From Paraburkholderia solisilvae (lineage in GTDB: Bacteria > Pseudomonadota > Gammaproteobacteria > Burkholderiales > Burkholderiaceae): a DNA stretch of 64,000 nucleotides. Both the position numbers and the translations under genes were made by a program. The stretch is taken from NCBI RefSeq assembly GCF_902859875.1, contig NZ_CADIKF010000033.1:1-64000 (forward strand), in the 5' to 3' direction. The notes below the pieces were generated by a model, which saw only the letters and a list, made by a program, of their open reading frames with translations, was not told where the DNA came from and ran no database searches. Every line of letters begins with the position of its first letter. The first letter of the stretch is position 1. Shown one piece after another: positions 1 through 9,251 of this stretch.

Positions 1-622
1 GATGCCGGCGGCCGGCGGCGGCGCCGGGGCGCTGAGCGCGGCGCCGGGCATGGCAGGCCAACCCGGCGAACCGGGTGCGCGCGAGAGCCGCGGCATCGTC
101 GGCCTGATTACGTCGATCGGCCGCGTGATGGGCGGCGTCGTCAATGTGCTGTTCAACAGCGGGCGCAAAGCGATCGATACGGTGATCCGCAACGTGCTGC
201 CGTTCATGGCGTTCGTGACGATGCTGATCGGCGTCATCAACGCGACCGGAATCGGCACGGGTCTCGCGCACCTGCTCGAACCGCTTGCGGGCAACATCAT
301 CGGCCTCGTCGTACTGTCGGCGATTTGCGGGCTGCCGTTTCTGTCGCCTGTGCTCGGCCCGGGCGCGGTGATCGCACAGGTGATCGGCGCGGCGATCATC
401 GGTCCGGCGATCGGCAATGGCACGATTCCGCCGCAAATGGCGTTGCCGGCGCTGTTCGCGTACGACACGCAGGTCGGCTGCGATTTCGTGCCGGTCGGCA
501 TGGCGCTCGGCGAAGCGAAGCCGGACACGATCCGCGTCGGCGTGCCGGCGGTGCTGATCAGCCGGCAGATCATGGGGCCGGTGTCGGTGCTGATCGCGTG
601 GGGCGCGAGCTTTGCGCTGTAG
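1..622 (+). CDS. srlE: PTS glucitol/sorbitol transporter subunit IIBC, 3' part
   Basis: C-terminal 206 residues of a glucitol/sorbitol-specific PTS membrane subunit; the 5' end lies outside the window. With SrlA (expected upstream, not visible) this protein would import and phosphorylate sorbitol across the inner membrane. The visible part has about four hydrophobic segments, the motifs [20 protein letters not shown] and [18 protein letters not shown], and a [16 protein letters not shown] stretch, all characteristic of SrlE. An Ala/Gly-rich linker at the left edge fits the junction between the IIB-like and membrane parts. srlB starts 48 bases downstream, so the two are probably co-transcribed. 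Confidence 0.85.
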   Translation, partial: MPAAGGGAGALSAAPGMAGQPGEPGARESRGIVGLITSIGRVMGGVVNVLFNSGRKAIDTVIRNVLPFMAFVTMLIGVINATGIGTGLAHLLEPLAGNIIGLVVLSAICGLPFLSPVLGPGAVIAQVIGAAIIGPAIGNGTIPPQMALPALFAYDTQVGCDFVPVGMALGEAKPDTIRVGVPAVLISRQIMGPVSVLIAWGASFAL

Positions 623-670
623 TGATGTCGCGGCCCGTGCAACGGCGGTCGTCTTTTGTGGAAACGGACT

Positions 671-1048
671 ATGCACTACTACAAGACGGTGATTTCGGAA
701 GTCGGACCGGAAGTGGCGGAACTGCTCGAGGGCGGCGTGCTGATTCTTTATGCGGACGGCGCGCCGCCCGAACTCGCGGAAGTGTCGGTGCTGCATCGGG
801 TCGAACAGGCGCAGCAGCAGGCGCCGCAAGCGGGCTCGCGGCTGCGCATCGGCGCGATCAGCGCGAGCGTGACCGCGGTCGGGCCTTCCGCATGGAACAA
901 GGTCAGCGAACTCGGTCACGTCGTGATCAATTTCAATGGCGCGAACGAGGCGCAGCGGCCCGGCGAGATTTGCGCGCAGCCGGTCGATGCGGGTGAACTG
1001 CTCGCATGCATGCGCAGCGGCACGGTGATCGAGATCGCGGATCGGTGA
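671..1048 (+). CDS. srlB: PTS glucitol/sorbitol IIA component
   Basis: A 125-residue cytoplasmic IIA protein, close to the usual SrlB length of about 123. It would carry phosphate from HPr to the SrlE IIB domain. His42 in VSVLHRVEQ lies where the family has its phosphorylated histidine, and the C-terminal ELGHVVINFNGANEAQRPG stretch is the most recognisable block. The ATG at 671 is preferred over an upstream TTG at 656 because the protein then begins like other family members (MHYYKTVISEVG). It lies between srlE and an HPr-Enzyme I fusion, as expected for a PTS operon. Confidence 0.87.
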   Translation: MHYYKTVISEVGPEVAELLEGGVLILYADGAPPELAEVSVLHRVEQAQQQAPQAGSRLRIGAISASVTAVGPSAWNKVSELGHVVINFNGANEAQRPGEICAQPVDAGELLACMRSGTVIEIADR

Positions 1049-1074
1049 GCCGGTCGTTGAGCCGGTCGTTGAGC
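1046..1074 (+). repeat. short 12-bp tandem repeat after srlB
   Basis: The unit TGAGCCGGTCGT occurs twice in tandem, starting inside the srlB stop codon (1046-1057 and 1058-1069), with a partial third copy. It looks like a slippage product. No function is evident. Confidence 0.6.
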
Positions 1075-1242
1075 GGACCATGCGGACCGTCGCCGGCGCT
1101 GCCCGTTGCCTCACGATTGTTCCGCGTGAACGGGGATGGGCGGTTATCCGTTGCGCGAGGCGGGTGACCTCGTTTGTTGCGGGCGCAACGGTGCTCGACC
1201 GTGCCGTGAAGTCACGGCCGGCCAGACGGCAAGGTGATGTCG

Positions 1243-3351
1243 ATGCTTGAAGCAGCGGTGGTGGTGAAGGTGAGCGAAGGGCTGCATGCGCGGCCCGCGA
1301 CGCAATTCGCGAAGCTCGCGAAGGAGTTTTCGTGCTCGCTGCAGGTGCTGCACGGTTCGACCAGCGCCGATGCGAAGAGCGCGGTCAAGCTGATGCTGCT
1401 CGGTATCCGCGAGCATGACCAGATCGTGCTGCGCGCGGACGGCGCCGACGAAAGCGATGCGATGCGGCGGATGGCGCAGTTCCTGTCTTCGCCTGAGGCG
1501 GGTGTGCAGCCGCAAGCGCAAACGGCGCAAACAGCGGATGTGGCGCAAACGGCGCAAACGGCGCAAACAGCGGATGCGGCGTTGGGCGATGCAGATGCGA
1601 ACGCGGCCGCGCAAAACGCGATTCGCGTTGCCGCTGCCGCCGCCTCGGACGTCACCGAATCCGCCGCCGGTGTGTCGAGCGCGACCGATCAGCGCGCGAT
1701 GGCCTCCGGCGCCGCCGCACTATGCGTGGACGCGGCAAGCGGACCGCCGCCGCTGATCGGCGTGCCGGCCAGCGAAGGCCTCGCGTACGGCGACGCATAC
1801 GTGTACCTGCCCGAGCCGCTGCAAGCGAAACGCCAGTTTATCGAGCCGCACGAAATCGACGCGGAGACCGCGCGCTTTGACCGCGCGTTCGACGACGCGC
1901 TGGCCGCGCTCAACCAGCAGTGCGACACGGCCGGCGCGCACGACGATATCACCGAAGCGCTCGTGAGCGTCGCGCAGAGCGACGAGTTCGCCGGCCAGAT
2001 CAGAGCGTGCATCGCAGCCGGCCGCGATGCGGCGGCCGCGGCGCTCGAAGTCGGCGCGGCGCTCGCCGCATCGTTCGAGTCGATCGACGACGAGTACCTG
2101 AGAAGCCGGGCCGACGATATCCACGGCATCACGCGCCAGCTCGTGCTGCGCCTCGCCGGCCAGCAGGACGTGAGCCTCGCCGGCTTGACGAGGCCCTGCG
2201 TCGTGCTCGCGGCGGAGCTGACCGCACCCGATCTCGCGCGCGCACCGCTCGCGCATATCGCCGCGCTCGTCTGCACGCGCGGCAGCGCGACCTCGCATCT
2301 TGCGATTATCGCGCGCGCGCACGGCATTCCGGCGGTGTTCGGCCTGCAGGCTACCGACGATGCGCTGCGCGGCGTGCGGCAGGTGGCGGTCGACGGCACG
2401 CTCGGCCATGTATGGTTCGAGCCGCCGTCCGCGTTGCACGCGCAGTTCGCCGCGCGCATCGACGACGCGCGTGCGCATCGCGCAGCGCTTGACGTCTATC
2501 GCGACGTCGAGCCGGTCACGCGCGCGGGCCGGCCGATCCGCATCGCGGCGAATCTCGGCGCGCCGACCGAGATCGACGCGGCGCGCGCGGTGGGCGCGAT
2601 GGGCGTCGGCCTGTTTCGCACCGAACTGCTGTTTATGAATCGCCGCGCGCTGCCGGACGAGCAGGAGCAATTTGACGTCTACTGCCGCGTCGCGCAGGCG
2701 TTTGCGCCGCACCCGGTGGTGATCCGCACGCTCGATGTCGGCGGCGACAAGCCGGTGCCCGGCATCGCGTTTCCTGCGGAAGACAACCCGTTTCTCGGCT
2801 GGCGCGGCGTGCGCATGTGCCTCGACCGCCCGGACGTGTTCAAGCCGCAACTGCGCGCGCTGCTGCGCGCGGCGACGCACGGCAACCTGCACATGATGCT
2901 GCCGATGGTCGCCGATATCGACGAGGTGCGCCGCGTCAAGGCGCTGCTCGCCGTGTGCGCGCAGGAGCTCGCGCGCGAAGGCGTCGCGTACGGCGAGCCG
3001 AAGCTCGGCATCATGGTCGAAACGCCGGCCGCCGCGTTGACCGCCGACCTGCTTGCGCCCGAAGTCGATTTTTTTTCGATCGGCACCAACGACCTCACGC
3101 AGTATGTAATGGCCGCGGACCGCGCGAACCCGACTCTCGCGTCGCTCTATCGCGCGAGCCACCCGGCCGTGCTGCGCGCGATCGGCATGGTGTGCGATGC
3201 GGCGCGGCGGGCCGGCATCGGCGTCGCGGTGTGCGGCGAGGCCGCCGCGCAGCCGGACATGATTGCGCGACTGATCGCGCTGGGCGTCGATGAACTGAGC
3301 ATGAGCCCGGCTTGCATATTGCGCGCGAAGAAAACTGTCAGTGAACTGTGA
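1243..3351 (+). CDS. PTS HPr-Enzyme I fusion protein
   Basis: A 702-residue cytoplasmic phosphotransferase. Residues 1-85 are an HPr domain (GLHARPATQFAKLA); with the ATG at 1243 the active-site histidine falls exactly at position 15, the classical HPr number, which favours this start over GTG 1234 and ATG 1237. An AAGGTG box lies six bases upstream. A low-complexity Ala/Gln/Thr linker follows. From about residue 170 the protein is Enzyme I: phospho-His352 in GSATSHLAIIARAHGIPAVFG, the PEP-binding TIM barrel (GLFRTELLFMNR, SIGTNDLTQY) and catalytic Cys664 in VAVCGEAAAQPDM. There is no IIA domain, unlike FruB or FPr. Beside srlE/srlB it would supply phosphate from PEP to the sorbitol permease. 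Confidence 0.92.
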   Translation: MLEAAVVVKVSEGLHARPATQFAKLAKEFSCSLQVLHGSTSADAKSAVKLMLLGIREHDQIVLRADGADESDAMRRMAQFLSSPEAGVQPQAQTAQTADVAQTAQTAQTADAALGDADANAAAQNAIRVAAAAASDVTESAAGVSSATDQRAMASGAAALCVDAASGPPPLIGVPASEGLAYGDAYVYLPEPLQAKRQFIEPHEIDAETARFDRAFDDALAALNQQCDTAGAHDDITEALVSVAQSDEFAGQIRACIAAGRDAAAAALEVGAALAASFESIDDEYLRSRADDIHGITRQLVLRLAGQQDVSLAGLTRPCVVLAAELTAPDLARAPLAHIAALVCTRGSATSHLAIIARAHGIPAVFGLQATDDALRGVRQVAVDGTLGHVWFEPPSALHAQFAARIDDARAHRAALDVYRDVEPVTRAGRPIRIAANLGAPTEIDAARAVGAMGVGLFRTELLFMNRRALPDEQEQFDVYCRVAQAFAPHPVVIRTLDVGGDKPVPGIAFPAEDNPFLGWRGVRMCLDRPDVFKPQLRALLRAATHGNLHMMLPMVADIDEVRRVKALLAVCAQELAREGVAYGEPKLGIMVETPAAALTADLLAPEVDFFSIGTNDLTQYVMAADRANPTLASLYRASHPAVLRAIGMVCDAARRAGIGVAVCGEAAAQPDMIARLIALGVDELSMSPACILRAKKTVSEL
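1516..1578 (+). repeat. 9-bp coding tandem repeat in the HPr-EI linker
   Basis: Seven consecutive 9-base units of the types GCGCAAACG, GCGCAAACA and GCGGATGTG/GCG encode an AQT/AQT/ADV-like linker between the HPr and Enzyme I domains. The units form a higher-order pattern (two AQT plus AD, then three AQT plus AD). Slippage would change linker length in steps of three residues without breaking the frame. Confidence 0.9.
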
Positions 3352-3376
3352 GCCGCTGCGCGGCGTCGCGTATTGG

Positions 3377-4072
3377 CTAGACGCGCGGCGTCGGCCGCAT
3401 GCCGACGAACGACGGCGCGCCGAGCGCCGCTTTCACGCCGAGCGCCTCCGCCTTCAGCACGAAATCCGCGAGCGAACGCGCTTCCATTTTTTTCATCGCC
3501 TGGCTGCGGTAGATCTTCACCGTGATTTCGCTCAGCTTCATCTCGGCGGCGATCTGCTTGTTCAGCAGGCCGCATGCGACGAACGCCATGACCTCGCGCT
3601 CGCGCGGCGTCAGCGACTCATAGCAGCGCCGCAGGCCCGCGAACGACAGGTCCGCCTGGCGGCGCTGCTGATCGGCGGCGAGCGATTCGGACACCGCGTC
3701 GAGCATGTCCTGATCGCGGAACGGCTTGGCGAGAAAATCGCGCGCGCCGGCCTTCATCGCTTTCACCGACATCGCGATATCGCCGTGCGCGGTCATGAAT
3801 ACGATCGGCATGCGGATCTGGTGCGCGGCGATCTGCTCCTGCACCGCGAGTCCGCTTTGTCCTTTCAGACGCACGTCGAGAATCAGGCATGCCGGCACAT
3901 CCGGCCGGTCGGCGGCGAGGAAATCCTGCGCGGAAGAGAATGTTTTCACCTTCAGGCCGATCGAGCGCAGTAATGTGCTGACCGCGTCGCGCATCGACTC
4001 GTCATCGTCGACGACGTAGACGATCGCATTGTCCGCGACGTTCACGGGTTCGTTGGCGGCTTCACTGCTCAT
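3377..4072 (-). CDS. two-component response regulator, FixJ/LuxR type
   Basis: A 231-residue cytoplasmic DNA-binding regulator. The receiver domain (about 15-135) shows the acidic pocket VDDDES (residues 21-26), phosphoacceptor Asp66 in LILDVRLKGQSG, Thr94 in FMTAHGD and Lys116 in LAKPF. The C-terminal LuxR-type HTH (LTPREREVMAFVACGLLNKQ, then LSEITVKIYRSQAMKKM) marks it as FixJ/TodT-like. Its ATG overlaps the stop codon of the upstream kinase gene by four bases (ATGA), so the two are translationally coupled and form a cognate pair. It converges with the PTS operon, leaving only 25 bases between stops. Target genes are not shown by the sequence. Confidence 0.92.
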   Translation of the reverse strand: MSSEAANEPVNVADNAIVYVVDDDESMRDAVSTLLRSIGLKVKTFSSAQDFLAADRPDVPACLILDVRLKGQSGLAVQEQIAAHQIRMPIVFMTAHGDIAMSVKAMKAGARDFLAKPFRDQDMLDAVSESLAADQQRRQADLSFAGLRRCYESLTPREREVMAFVACGLLNKQIAAEMKLSEITVKIYRSQAMKKMEARSLADFVLKAEALGVKAALGAPSFVGMRPTPRV

Positions 4073-6414
4073 TGCGGTCTCCCATCGTATACGGGCAAGG
4101 TAAATTGCAGCGCGGCGCCGCCTTCGGGCGGGGACTCGGCCCAGATACGGCCGCCGTGCGCTTCGACGATAGAACGGCAGATCGACAGTCCGATACCCAT
4201 GCCTTCGGACCGGGTCGTGAAAAAAGCTTCGAAAAGCTGGCCGGCATGTTCCGCCTTGATGCCGGTGCCGGCGTCCTTGACGATCACGTGCACATACTGC
4301 GCATCGGCCATGCGTGTGGCGACCCACAGCCGTTTCGCGCGGCCGGTGACGGCCGCCATCGCCTGCGCGCCGTTCATCATCAGGTTGATCAAGACCTGTT
4401 GCAATTGCACGCGGTCGCCGATGATATGCGGCGCCGGCGACATATATTCGATCTCGAGCTCGACGCCGTGATCGTGCAGTTCATGCAGCACGAGTTCGAT
4501 CGATTCATCGACGAGCGCATTGAGGTCGAGCGGTACATGCGCGGGGCCGCGCTTTTGCGCCATCGAGCGGATCCGCCACACGATGTCGCTCGCCCGCTTC
4601 GCGCTGCGAATCGCCTTGTCGATCGCCTCGCGCGCCTCGGCCAGATCCGGCTGCGGCCGGTCGAGCCAGCGCAGCGCCGCGTGTCCGCAGGTCACGATCG
4701 CGGCGATCGGCTGGCTCACTTCGTGCGCGATCGACGCGGTCAACTCGCCGAGCATCGTCACGCGGGTCACATGCGCGAGCTCGGTCATCGAACGCGTGAG
4801 CGCTTCCTCGGTGTGTTTGGCATGCGTCACATCCATCAAGGCTCCGACGTACTCGAAACGCCCGGACTGGCGGGCGCTGAGGTGAGCGACATAATGCACG
4901 TGTTTGACGGATCTGTCCGGCATCAGGAGCCGGTGTTCGATGTCGATGAACGGCGCTTCGGCGAGTATTTGCCGATAGCTTTGCCGCACCAGCGCGATAT
5001 CGTCGGGGTGGGTGCGCGCGAGAATCAGATCCATGCTCGGAACGACGTTCGCAGCATAGCCGAAAATACGGTATGCCTCGTGCGACCACAGCATTTCGCC
5101 ATCCGGGAGTTTCATCGCGATGCTGCCGGTGTGCGACAGCCGCTGGCCGTCGGCGAGAAACGCCTCGCTGCGCTCGAGCGCCTCCTCCGCGCGTTTGCGT
5201 TCCTCGATGTCGGTATTGACGCCGTACCAGCGCACGATCGCGCCGTCGATATTGCGCAGCGGCTCTGCGCAAATGTGCATCCAGCGATACAGGCCGTCCT
5301 TGCGCCGCAGGCGCGCGGTGCCCTCGAACGGCGCGCCGGTCGCGACCGCGCTGCGCCAGTCGTTTTCGAGCCGCGGCAGGTCGTGCGGATGCACCAGCGT
5401 GCGCCATAGACTGCGGTCTTTGCGCGTGGCATCGCCGGGCGCGATATCGAATGCGTCCCAGCGGCGATTCATCGGCTCGATTTCGCCATCGTGCGTCGAG
5501 GCCCAGATCATCCCCGGAATGGCTTCGAGCATCGCGCTCATTTCGTCCTGCTTGCGCTGCAGCTCCATCTGGAGATTCTTGCGCAACGTGATGTCGTTGT
5601 CGGTGGCGAGCACCGCGCGCGGCTTGCCGCGCTCGTCGCGCAACAACGCAAGGCGGCTCGCGATCGTCACGACCGTGCCGTCGTCGCGCGTGCGTTCGAG
5701 CTCGCCGTCCCAGCGGCCGGCTTGCAGAAGGGCGGCCCGAACCTCGTCGGCCGCGGCCGGAAAGCGCGTGCGCGTGAGTTCGTGAATCGGCTGGCGCAGC
5801 GCGCGGTGCGCGGGCCAGCCGTACAGTTTTTCCGCGCCCTGGTTCCAGAACGCGATGCGATCGTTCATGTCGTACACGACGATTGCATCGTGCGTGAGAT
5901 TGAGCAGGTGGATCTGCTCGATCAGGTGCGCGGTGCTCGCCTGATGGCGTATCGCGATGAACGAGGTCACCGCGATCGCGACGAGGCTCATCGCGCTGCG
6001 CGCGGCGGCGCCTCCCGGGACGCCGTGCGGATGCGCGATCGCGAGCGCGGCGAGCGTGAGCGCCGCACAGGTCCATGCACTGGAATGCGTCGCCCGCCGC
6101 GAGCCGGTGAAGGCGACGAGCAGGATCACCACGACGTATAGAACCGAGATCGCGATGTGCAGTGACGTCAACGCGTCCGCGAAAAACACAGCGGACGCAA
6201 GCGCCGCGGCGAGGATGCGGAGCGCGCGCGCGTCGGGGCGGCGCACCTGTTCAAATGCGCGTCTTTGGACTTTCACGGCAACTGGAAGCGCGCGCCGACA
6301 CTGTGCTGTGGGCACCAGTGCGGCGTGACAGGAGATAGTGCTGTTCAGGGCGGACACGTTGCCGCGAATGCCGGCATCGCTTTCCGTCAAAAGCGCGATA
6401 TATAGCATGGCCAT
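4069..6414 (-). CDS. membrane-anchored multi-PAS sensor histidine kinase
   Basis: About 781 residues from the ATG at 6414 (6408 is an alternative; the frame stays open to 6558). An N-terminal block of several hydrophobic helices (LRILAAALASAVFFADAL onward) resembles a small membrane sensor. Three or four PAS/PAC modules follow, with boundaries such as LATDNDITLRKN, GVNTDIEERKRAEEAL and GALMDVTHAKHTEEAL. The kinase core has the H-box ELTASIAHEVSQPIAA with His564, N-box INLMMNGAQAM, and G-boxes KDAGTGI and GMGIGLSICRSIVEAHGG. The HEVSQP form is common in FixL/TodS-like kinases. The signal is unknown. Its stop overlaps the response-regulator start. Confidence 0.88.
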   Translation of the reverse strand: MAMLYIALLTESDAGIRGNVSALNSTISCHAALVPTAQCRRALPVAVKVQRRAFEQVRRPDARALRILAAALASAVFFADALTSLHIAISVLYVVVILLVAFTGSRRATHSSAWTCAALTLAALAIAHPHGVPGGAAARSAMSLVAIAVTSFIAIRHQASTAHLIEQIHLLNLTHDAIVVYDMNDRIAFWNQGAEKLYGWPAHRALRQPIHELTRTRFPAAADEVRAALLQAGRWDGELERTRDDGTVVTIASRLALLRDERGKPRAVLATDNDITLRKNLQMELQRKQDEMSAMLEAIPGMIWASTHDGEIEPMNRRWDAFDIAPGDATRKDRSLWRTLVHPHDLPRLENDWRSAVATGAPFEGTARLRRKDGLYRWMHICAEPLRNIDGAIVRWYGVNTDIEERKRAEEALERSEAFLADGQRLSHTGSIAMKLPDGEMLWSHEAYRIFGYAANVVPSMDLILARTHPDDIALVRQSYRQILAEAPFIDIEHRLLMPDRSVKHVHYVAHLSARQSGRFEYVGALMDVTHAKHTEEALTRSMTELAHVTRVTMLGELTASIAHEVSQPIAAIVTCGHAALRWLDRPQPDLAEAREAIDKAIRSAKRASDIVWRIRSMAQKRGPAHVPLDLNALVDESIELVLHELHDHGVELEIEYMSPAPHIIGDRVQLQQVLINLMMNGAQAMAAVTGRAKRLWVATRMADAQYVHVIVKDAGTGIKAEHAGQLFEAFFTTRSEGMGIGLSICRSIVEAHGGRIWAESPPEGGAALQFTLPVYDGRPQ

Positions 6415-7456
6415 GAACCCGGCGAGAAGTCCGGCAGTGCCCGGCATGCCGCAGTTGCCTTGACAAGGTCGGCAATCTCCGCTTGGCCGGACGGCGGCCC
6501 GCGGCGCGTGTCGACGCGCCGCGAGGCCGGAAAAGCGCACATGAAGCGGAACGGACACGCATCGGCGCGTGCGTCTTTACCGCTTGCGATCTGGCCGCCG
6601 GCGCTGAATCTAACGCATGCAGCCCGCTCGCGGTGACGGCTGCCGCTGCGCGCGCAGGGTGCGACACGCGCTGTGCGCGCGCCGGATCACGCGCCGCGCA
6701 CAGCGTGACATCACGGCGCAAACCGTTGTCGCGGCAGCCGCCTGAATCGCGCGCAGACGCCTCGCCGGTACCGTCGCTTTGCACGCGCGCGGCGCTTCGG
6801 TGTACCGTTCAATGATGCCCAGTCCACACAGTTGCGACTGGGCGTTGAAGCGCGCCATTCGGCAATGCCCGTTTTTCTATTCAGAACGAAGTCGACGACC
6901 GACAGCCTGCGCATGCGACCTGCGGAGCGCGTGTGCTGCTTTGCCGGCGCACCGTTCACCGAACGCATACCTCATCGGTGTTGAGTGTAGTCATCGGGTG
7001 CGCGCCGTCTTTTAGCGGCATCGGCGATTTGTTGAAATCGCACGATTCGTGCATTTCGCATGCCAGTTCGCGCGAGATACCGTGCGCGCTTTCACACGCG
7101 GGCCGCCGCGATGCGAAGTCACTTCGCGCGAGCCGCGAGCGCCAGGCGCCGCGTGCCGATCCGGGCGACGTGCATATTTGCAGCGGCACGTGCTGTTCGC
7201 AAAAAGCACGCGCGCGATTGCCGCTACTCTCGCCGCAATGATGACGCGGATCGCGCGCGGTGCAATCTCGCACGAATGGAAACAATGGTCTTGAGCGCGC
7301 GAACGCCCGGGTACCCGTCATTTGGGCTTGAACCTTTCCAAATTGGTCTGATTGAATGGTCTGACTGAATTGCGTCGACTGAGCGCCGCGTCTCGCGCAT
7401 GCAATGCGCGGCCGGCGGCAAGCCCGTCCCACCCCGGTATTTTTTCAGGAGCATGC
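6415..7456. other. about 1 kb without a convincing gene
   Basis: The region lies between the divergent kinase gene (left, minus strand) and the H-NS-like gene (right, plus strand), so it should hold both promoters. Open frames here are short, overlap one another on both strands, are rich in Arg/Ala/Cys, and match no family I recognise. No tRNA, clear terminator or repeat was seen. Confidence 0.5.
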
Positions 7457-7840
7457 ATGACGCGCGCAGCACAATCTCTGGAAGGCGAAGCACGTGAACG
7501 CCTGGTTCGCTGGATCAGACGCCGCATGAAGGAATCCGGCATCACATTCGACGCGCTCGAGCGGGCGCTCTCGGACGACCTGCGCGAACGGGATGCGATT
7601 CGCTATTGCGATGCGTACGGCAATACGTGGACCGGCGCGGGCGATATGCCGAACTGGTTGAGGCGCGCGGTGGCCGCCGGCCAGAGCATCGAGCATTTCC
7701 AGACAGACGGCCGGCCCACGGCGTGTGATGAGCCGCGAGCGGCCGGCGCACGGATATCGTCAGGCCACCAACCCGCACCTCGATTACCCACATCGGCTAG
7801 TTTGCGCGCGCATGGTACGCAAATCGGATTAGACGACTAA
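7457..7840 (+). CDS. H-NS family nucleoid-associated protein
   Basis: A 127-residue protein of the short Burkholderia H-NS-like class. Residues about 10-45 are a basic helix region (ERLVRWIRRRMKESGITFDA). Residues about 46-83 carry the H-NS DNA-binding signature in divergent form, YGNTWTGAGDMPNWLRRAV followed by AAGQSIEHF. The C-terminal 40 residues are unstructured-looking and Arg/Ala/Ser-rich. The start at 7457 has an AGGAG box five bases upstream. H-NS proteins bind AT-rich DNA and silence acquired genes; which genes this copy controls cannot be seen. The core motif has GAGDMP where classical H-NS has G-R-P, so it may be a specialised paralogue. Confidence 0.78.
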   Translation: MTRAAQSLEGEARERLVRWIRRRMKESGITFDALERALSDDLRERDAIRYCDAYGNTWTGAGDMPNWLRRAVAAGQSIEHFQTDGRPTACDEPRAAGARISSGHQPAPRLPTSASLRAHGTQIGLDD

Positions 7841-7959
7841 ACCTGCAGATGAGTCGGCCAAACCAACAGTGGCCTGTGTCAATCCTTTGTAGGGCTGGTT
7901 AGGCCCTGTCTGTTCGGATACCTTTAGGAGAGCGCGGGGACCCGCGGTCTCCGCTTCGC

Positions 7960-8946
7960 ATGCCCCCCACTTCGTGCAGGCCGCTCATGATTGCCTTGTC
8001 GACACACCCAACCGAAATCGCCACGGACGCCGTGCGCAAAAAAGCCGGCAACCCGATTCACGGCGAGCATCACTGGCGCTACCCGGCGATAGATGAACCG
8101 CGCGACGCGCTGCCATACGGCGACATGATGGTCGCGCGCTGGACCCGCAACGACGCCGGACCGTTCGAAGCGTCGCACCAGGGACACGCCGGCTATCACT
8201 GCATCGGCTTGAACCTGAAATGCACGACGCTCAGTTTCGAGCATGCGGGGCGCACGATCGTCTCGGGCCGCGTGACCGCGGGCGCCGTGCAGGTCACCGC
8301 GCCCGCGGTGCCGGTCAGCGTGCGCTTCGAATCGCCGGGCGACGTGCTGCATCTGTTCGTGTCGCAGCAGGCGCTTGCCGAATGTTTCGAAGACCTGTTT
8401 GGACAAGCGCACGCCGGCGAGATCGTGCTGGCCGATCCGCGCATGCTGCGCGATCCGACGCTCGAGCGGCTCGCGCAGGCGCTCGCGGTGTCGCACTCGA
8501 CGGACGCCGCATCGGGCAAGCTGTTTACCGACAGCGTGTGCCTTGCAATCGTGTCGCGCCTCGTGTCGCGCTACTTCACCGCGGCCGCGCGGCAAACGCG
8601 CGAAGCGGCCGCGCTGCCGCAATGGCGCATGCGCCGCACGATCGAATTTATCGAGGCTCATTTGTCTGACTCGATTGGCCTGGCCGAAATGGCGCAAAGC
8701 GCGGGGCTCACGCGCATGCATTTCGCCGCGCAATTCCGCCGCGCGACCGGTCTGCGTCCGCACGAATACCTGCTGCGCCGCCGGATCGAACACGCGCAAC
8801 AATTGTTGACGCGCTCGCGGCACAGCATGCTGGATGTTGCATTGAGCTGCGGATTCCGTTCGCAGTCGCATTTCACCGCGGTATTCAAAAGGTTCGTCGG
8901 AGATACACCTTACTGCTGGAAAGTGAAGACGAACGTCAATCCATGA
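7960..8946 (+). CDS. AraC family transcriptional regulator
   Basis: A 328-residue regulator; ATG 7987 is an equally possible start. The N-terminal two thirds form a variable sensor domain. The C-terminal 100 residues are the double-HTH AraC domain: RRTIEFIEAHLSDSIGLAEM, AGLTRMHFAAQFRRATG, HEYLLRRRIEHAQQLL, and a final helix SCGFRSQSHFTAVFKRFVG followed by TPYCW. The next frame on the same strand begins at its stop region, and a small gene plus a DUF3331 gene follow, so these may be co-regulated. Ligand and targets are unknown. Confidence 0.9.
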   Translation: MPPTSCRPLMIALSTHPTEIATDAVRKKAGNPIHGEHHWRYPAIDEPRDALPYGDMMVARWTRNDAGPFEASHQGHAGYHCIGLNLKCTTLSFEHAGRTIVSGRVTAGAVQVTAPAVPVSVRFESPGDVLHLFVSQQALAECFEDLFGQAHAGEIVLADPRMLRDPTLERLAQALAVSHSTDAASGKLFTDSVCLAIVSRLVSRYFTAAARQTREAAALPQWRMRRTIEFIEAHLSDSIGLAEMAQSAGLTRMHFAAQFRRATGLRPHEYLLRRRIEHAQQLLTRSRHSMLDVALSCGFRSQSHFTAVFKRFVGDTPYCWKVKTNVNP

Positions 8947-8993
8947 ACCGGCGGCCTGTCCTGCCGCGCAGAAGAAATACGGAGATGAAAGCA

Positions 8994-9224
8994 ATGCGCA
9001 AACGTGTACCCGCGGCCGACCTCGACGCGCTGCTCGCGCCGTCCCGGCCGATCGCTGTGCGGCCTGTCGTGGTCCAGCCTGTGCCGGCGCTGCCGGTCGA
9101 GTATCGCAAGTCTGCCGCACCCGAACTGCCGCAGCCTTATACGCTGCCGCCGCAGAGCGCCGCGCGCCGCCATGCGCGGATTCTGAACTCGTGCGTCGTC
9201 GGTGGACGACGCAAGCCCGGTTGA
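8994..9224 (+). CDS. small proline-rich basic hypothetical protein
   Basis: A 76-residue protein I do not recognise. The ATG at 8994 is preferred because GGAGA lies about eight bases upstream; ATG 8985 and 8943 are in the same frame. It is rich in Pro, Ala, Arg and Val (VRPVVVQPVPALPVEY), with no membrane segment and a single Cys. It sits between the AraC regulator and the DUF3331 gene, with 27 bases to the latter, which suggests co-transcription. It may be a partner of the DUF3331 protein, but that is inference. Confidence 0.5.
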   Translation: MRKRVPAADLDALLAPSRPIAVRPVVVQPVPALPVEYRKSAAPELPQPYTLPPQSAARRHARILNSCVVGGRRKPG

Positions 9225-9251
9225 ATGCACTTCCTGACCAAGAGGTGACAG

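Noticed and set aside
6956-7432. Candidate small gene between the kinase and H-NS-like genes
   Set aside because: Overlapping frames on both strands, biased composition and no ribosome-binding site or family; left as intergenic.
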